A stretch of 64,000 nucleotides of DNA from Streptomyces sp. 378 (GTDB lineage: Bacteria > Actinomycetota > Actinomycetes > Streptomycetales > Streptomycetaceae). The position numbers and the translations under genes were made by a program. The first letter of the stretch is position 1. The number at the start of each line of letters is the position of its first letter. Below are positions 62,999 through 64,000 of this stretch, one piece after another. Location: positions 186,001 to 250,000 of the forward strand of contig NZ_JASKMS010000008.1 in the NCBI RefSeq assembly GCF_030124145.1, given 5' to 3'. The notes beneath the pieces are model-generated. The model was given only the letters and a program-made list of their open reading frames with translations. It was not told the DNA's origin and made no database searches.

Positions 62999-64000
62999 TT
63001 AGCGCCGTGCGGTGCGACCCGGCGCCGCCAGGACCAGGGCGGAGGCCAGGAGTCCCAGGGCGATGAGCGGGACGAGCGTGACGGCGAACGCGTGCGGGTA
63101 GGCGCCCGCCGAGCCGCCGGCGTCGGCCAGGGTGGGGAAGAAGACCGCACCGGCGATCGCCACGCCGACGGCCGCGCCGCCCTCCTGGGCGGTGTTCAGC
63201 AGTCCGGAGGCGGAGGCCGCGTGCTCGGGCGCGGCCGCGCCCAGCACCAGGTTGGTCAGCGGGCCGGTCGTCAGGCCCATGCCGAGCCCGGCGACGAGGA
63301 GGGCGGGCAGCAGCCACAGCACGTGTCCCGTCGTGTCCAGGCGGTCGGCGGTCAGGGCGACCGCCGCGTAGCCGATCGCGAGGGTCAGCGGGCCGACGGC
63401 CACCCTGCGGGCGGTGACCGAGGCGGCCTTGCGCGACGACACCACCGAGGCGCCGAAGTAGCCCGCGCCCAGGGCCAGGAAGACGGACCCGGACTCCAAG
63501 GGCGACAGGCCCCGGCCCAGCTGCAGGTAGAGGGCCAGCACGAAGAAGAAGGAGCCCATCGCGAGGAAGTAGACCACCGTCGCGGCCAGCCCCACCGAGA
63601 ACACCCGGCCCTTGAACAGGGCGGGTTCGATCAGCGGGCCCCGGTCGGCCGCCGCCCGCCGACGCAGGTGCCAGACGGTCACCGCCAGCAGGACGGCCGC
63701 ACCGGCCAGCGCCTCCCACACCCACAGCGGCCAGCCGCTCTCCTGGCCCTCCAACAGCGCGAAGACGATGATGCCCAGGGACGCCGTGACCAGCAGGGCG
63801 CCCACGAGGTCCAGCCGGGTGCCGCCCTCACCGCGCGACTCGGGGATCGTGCGGCCGACGAAGGCCAGGGAGACCAGGCACAGCGGGACGTTGATCAGGA
63901 AGATGGTCCGCCAGCTCAGTCCCGCGATGTCGACGGTGATCAGGGCACCGCCGATGAACTGGCCGAAGACGCCGGCAATTCCGATGACCAGGCCGTAGGC
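62999..64000 (-). CDS. MFS drug:H+ antiporter, DHA2/14-TM type (partial)
   Basis: 334 codons to the right edge, N-terminus missing. The visible part begins AYGLVIGIAGVFGQFIGGALI, with LSWRTIFLINVPLCLVSLAFV and R-x-I-P-E-S typical of the 14-segment EmrB/QacA group. The later GMGLTTGPLTNLVLGAAAPEHAASASGLLNTAQEGGAAVGVAIAG is the family C-terminal signature. It exports drugs or metabolites and may serve the adjacent hydrolase-like gene, 30 nt downstream. Charged membrane residues of the first segments are outside the window. Confidence 0.9.
   Translation of the reverse strand, partial: AYGLVIGIAGVFGQFIGGALITVDIAGLSWRTIFLINVPLCLVSLAFVGRTIPESRGEGGTRLDLVGALLVTASLGIIVFALLEGQESGWPLWVWEALAGAAVLLAVTVWHLRRRAAADRGPLIEPALFKGRVFSVGLAATVVYFLAMGSFFFVLALYLQLGRGLSPLESGSVFLALGAGYFGASVVSSRKAASVTARRVAVGPLTLAIGYAAVALTADRLDTTGHVLWLLPALLVAGLGMGLTTGPLTNLVLGAAAPEHAASASGLLNTAQEGGAAVGVAIAGAVFFPTLADAGGSAGAYPHAFAVTLVPLIALGLLASALVLAAPGRTARR

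Overview
The window is high-GC DNA with Streptomyces codon use, Streptomyces-type families (gamma-butyrolactone synthase and receptors, AfsR/SARP regulators, a SepF-like protein, DUF3140/DUF6099-like proteins, a fused nitrate reductase/flavoprotein) and GTG/ATG starts with GGAG-type ribosome binding sites. It reads as Streptomyces chromosome mixing conserved and accessory blocks. No rRNA, tRNA, CRISPR array or intact insertion sequence was seen. Both edge genes are cut by the window.

Left part (1-20 kb): a cut-off VMAP-type conflict-system gene lies downstream of a coupled hen1-pnkp RNA-repair pair. Next come an F420 oxidoreductase, a MazG-like pyrophosphohydrolase overlapping an ATPase, a SepF-like protein, and a 1350-residue assimilatory nitrate reductase fused to a sulfite-reductase-type flavoprotein. 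Two GC-rich tandem-repeat fields (13.9-14.6 kb) precede a small proline-rich leader ORF coupled to two CNNM/CorC ion-transport genes. An orphan double-glycine peptide gene with a perfect terminator, small DUF proteins and a phage-type amidase follow.

Middle (20-40 kb): a shattered FAD-oxidoreductase relic, an imine-reductase-like enzyme, a type II thioesterase, an internally shortened FMN reductase and a SARP regulator look like leftovers or a fragment of secondary metabolism. Then comes a coherent fructan/fructose utilisation regulon: a secreted GH32 levanase with nested domain insertions, a PfkB fructokinase, a three-part sugar ABC transporter and a LacI regulator. Near-identical tandem LacI-type operators sit in both control regions. 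Hydrolases and oxidoreductases follow (isochorismatase-like, SDR, haloperoxidase, Tat-secreted hydrolase, beta-lactamase-like esterase).

Right part (40-64 kb): a second large SARP, an ECF sigma factor, an ABC efflux pair, a flavin monooxygenase and a 1440-residue multi-LysM-like protein, possibly degenerate at its 3' end, followed by a disturbed stretch with an amidohydrolase relic and 11-bp-phased direct repeats. From 53.8 kb there is a gamma-butyrolactone signalling locus: HAD phosphatase, acyl-CoA-dehydrogenase-like flavoprotein, two ScbR/TetR regulators and an AfsA/ScbA synthase, with two matching palindromic operators. MmgE/PrpD, SnoaL-like, diacylglycerol-kinase-like, a hydrolase lacking its nucleophile serine, and a cut-off MFS exporter complete the window.
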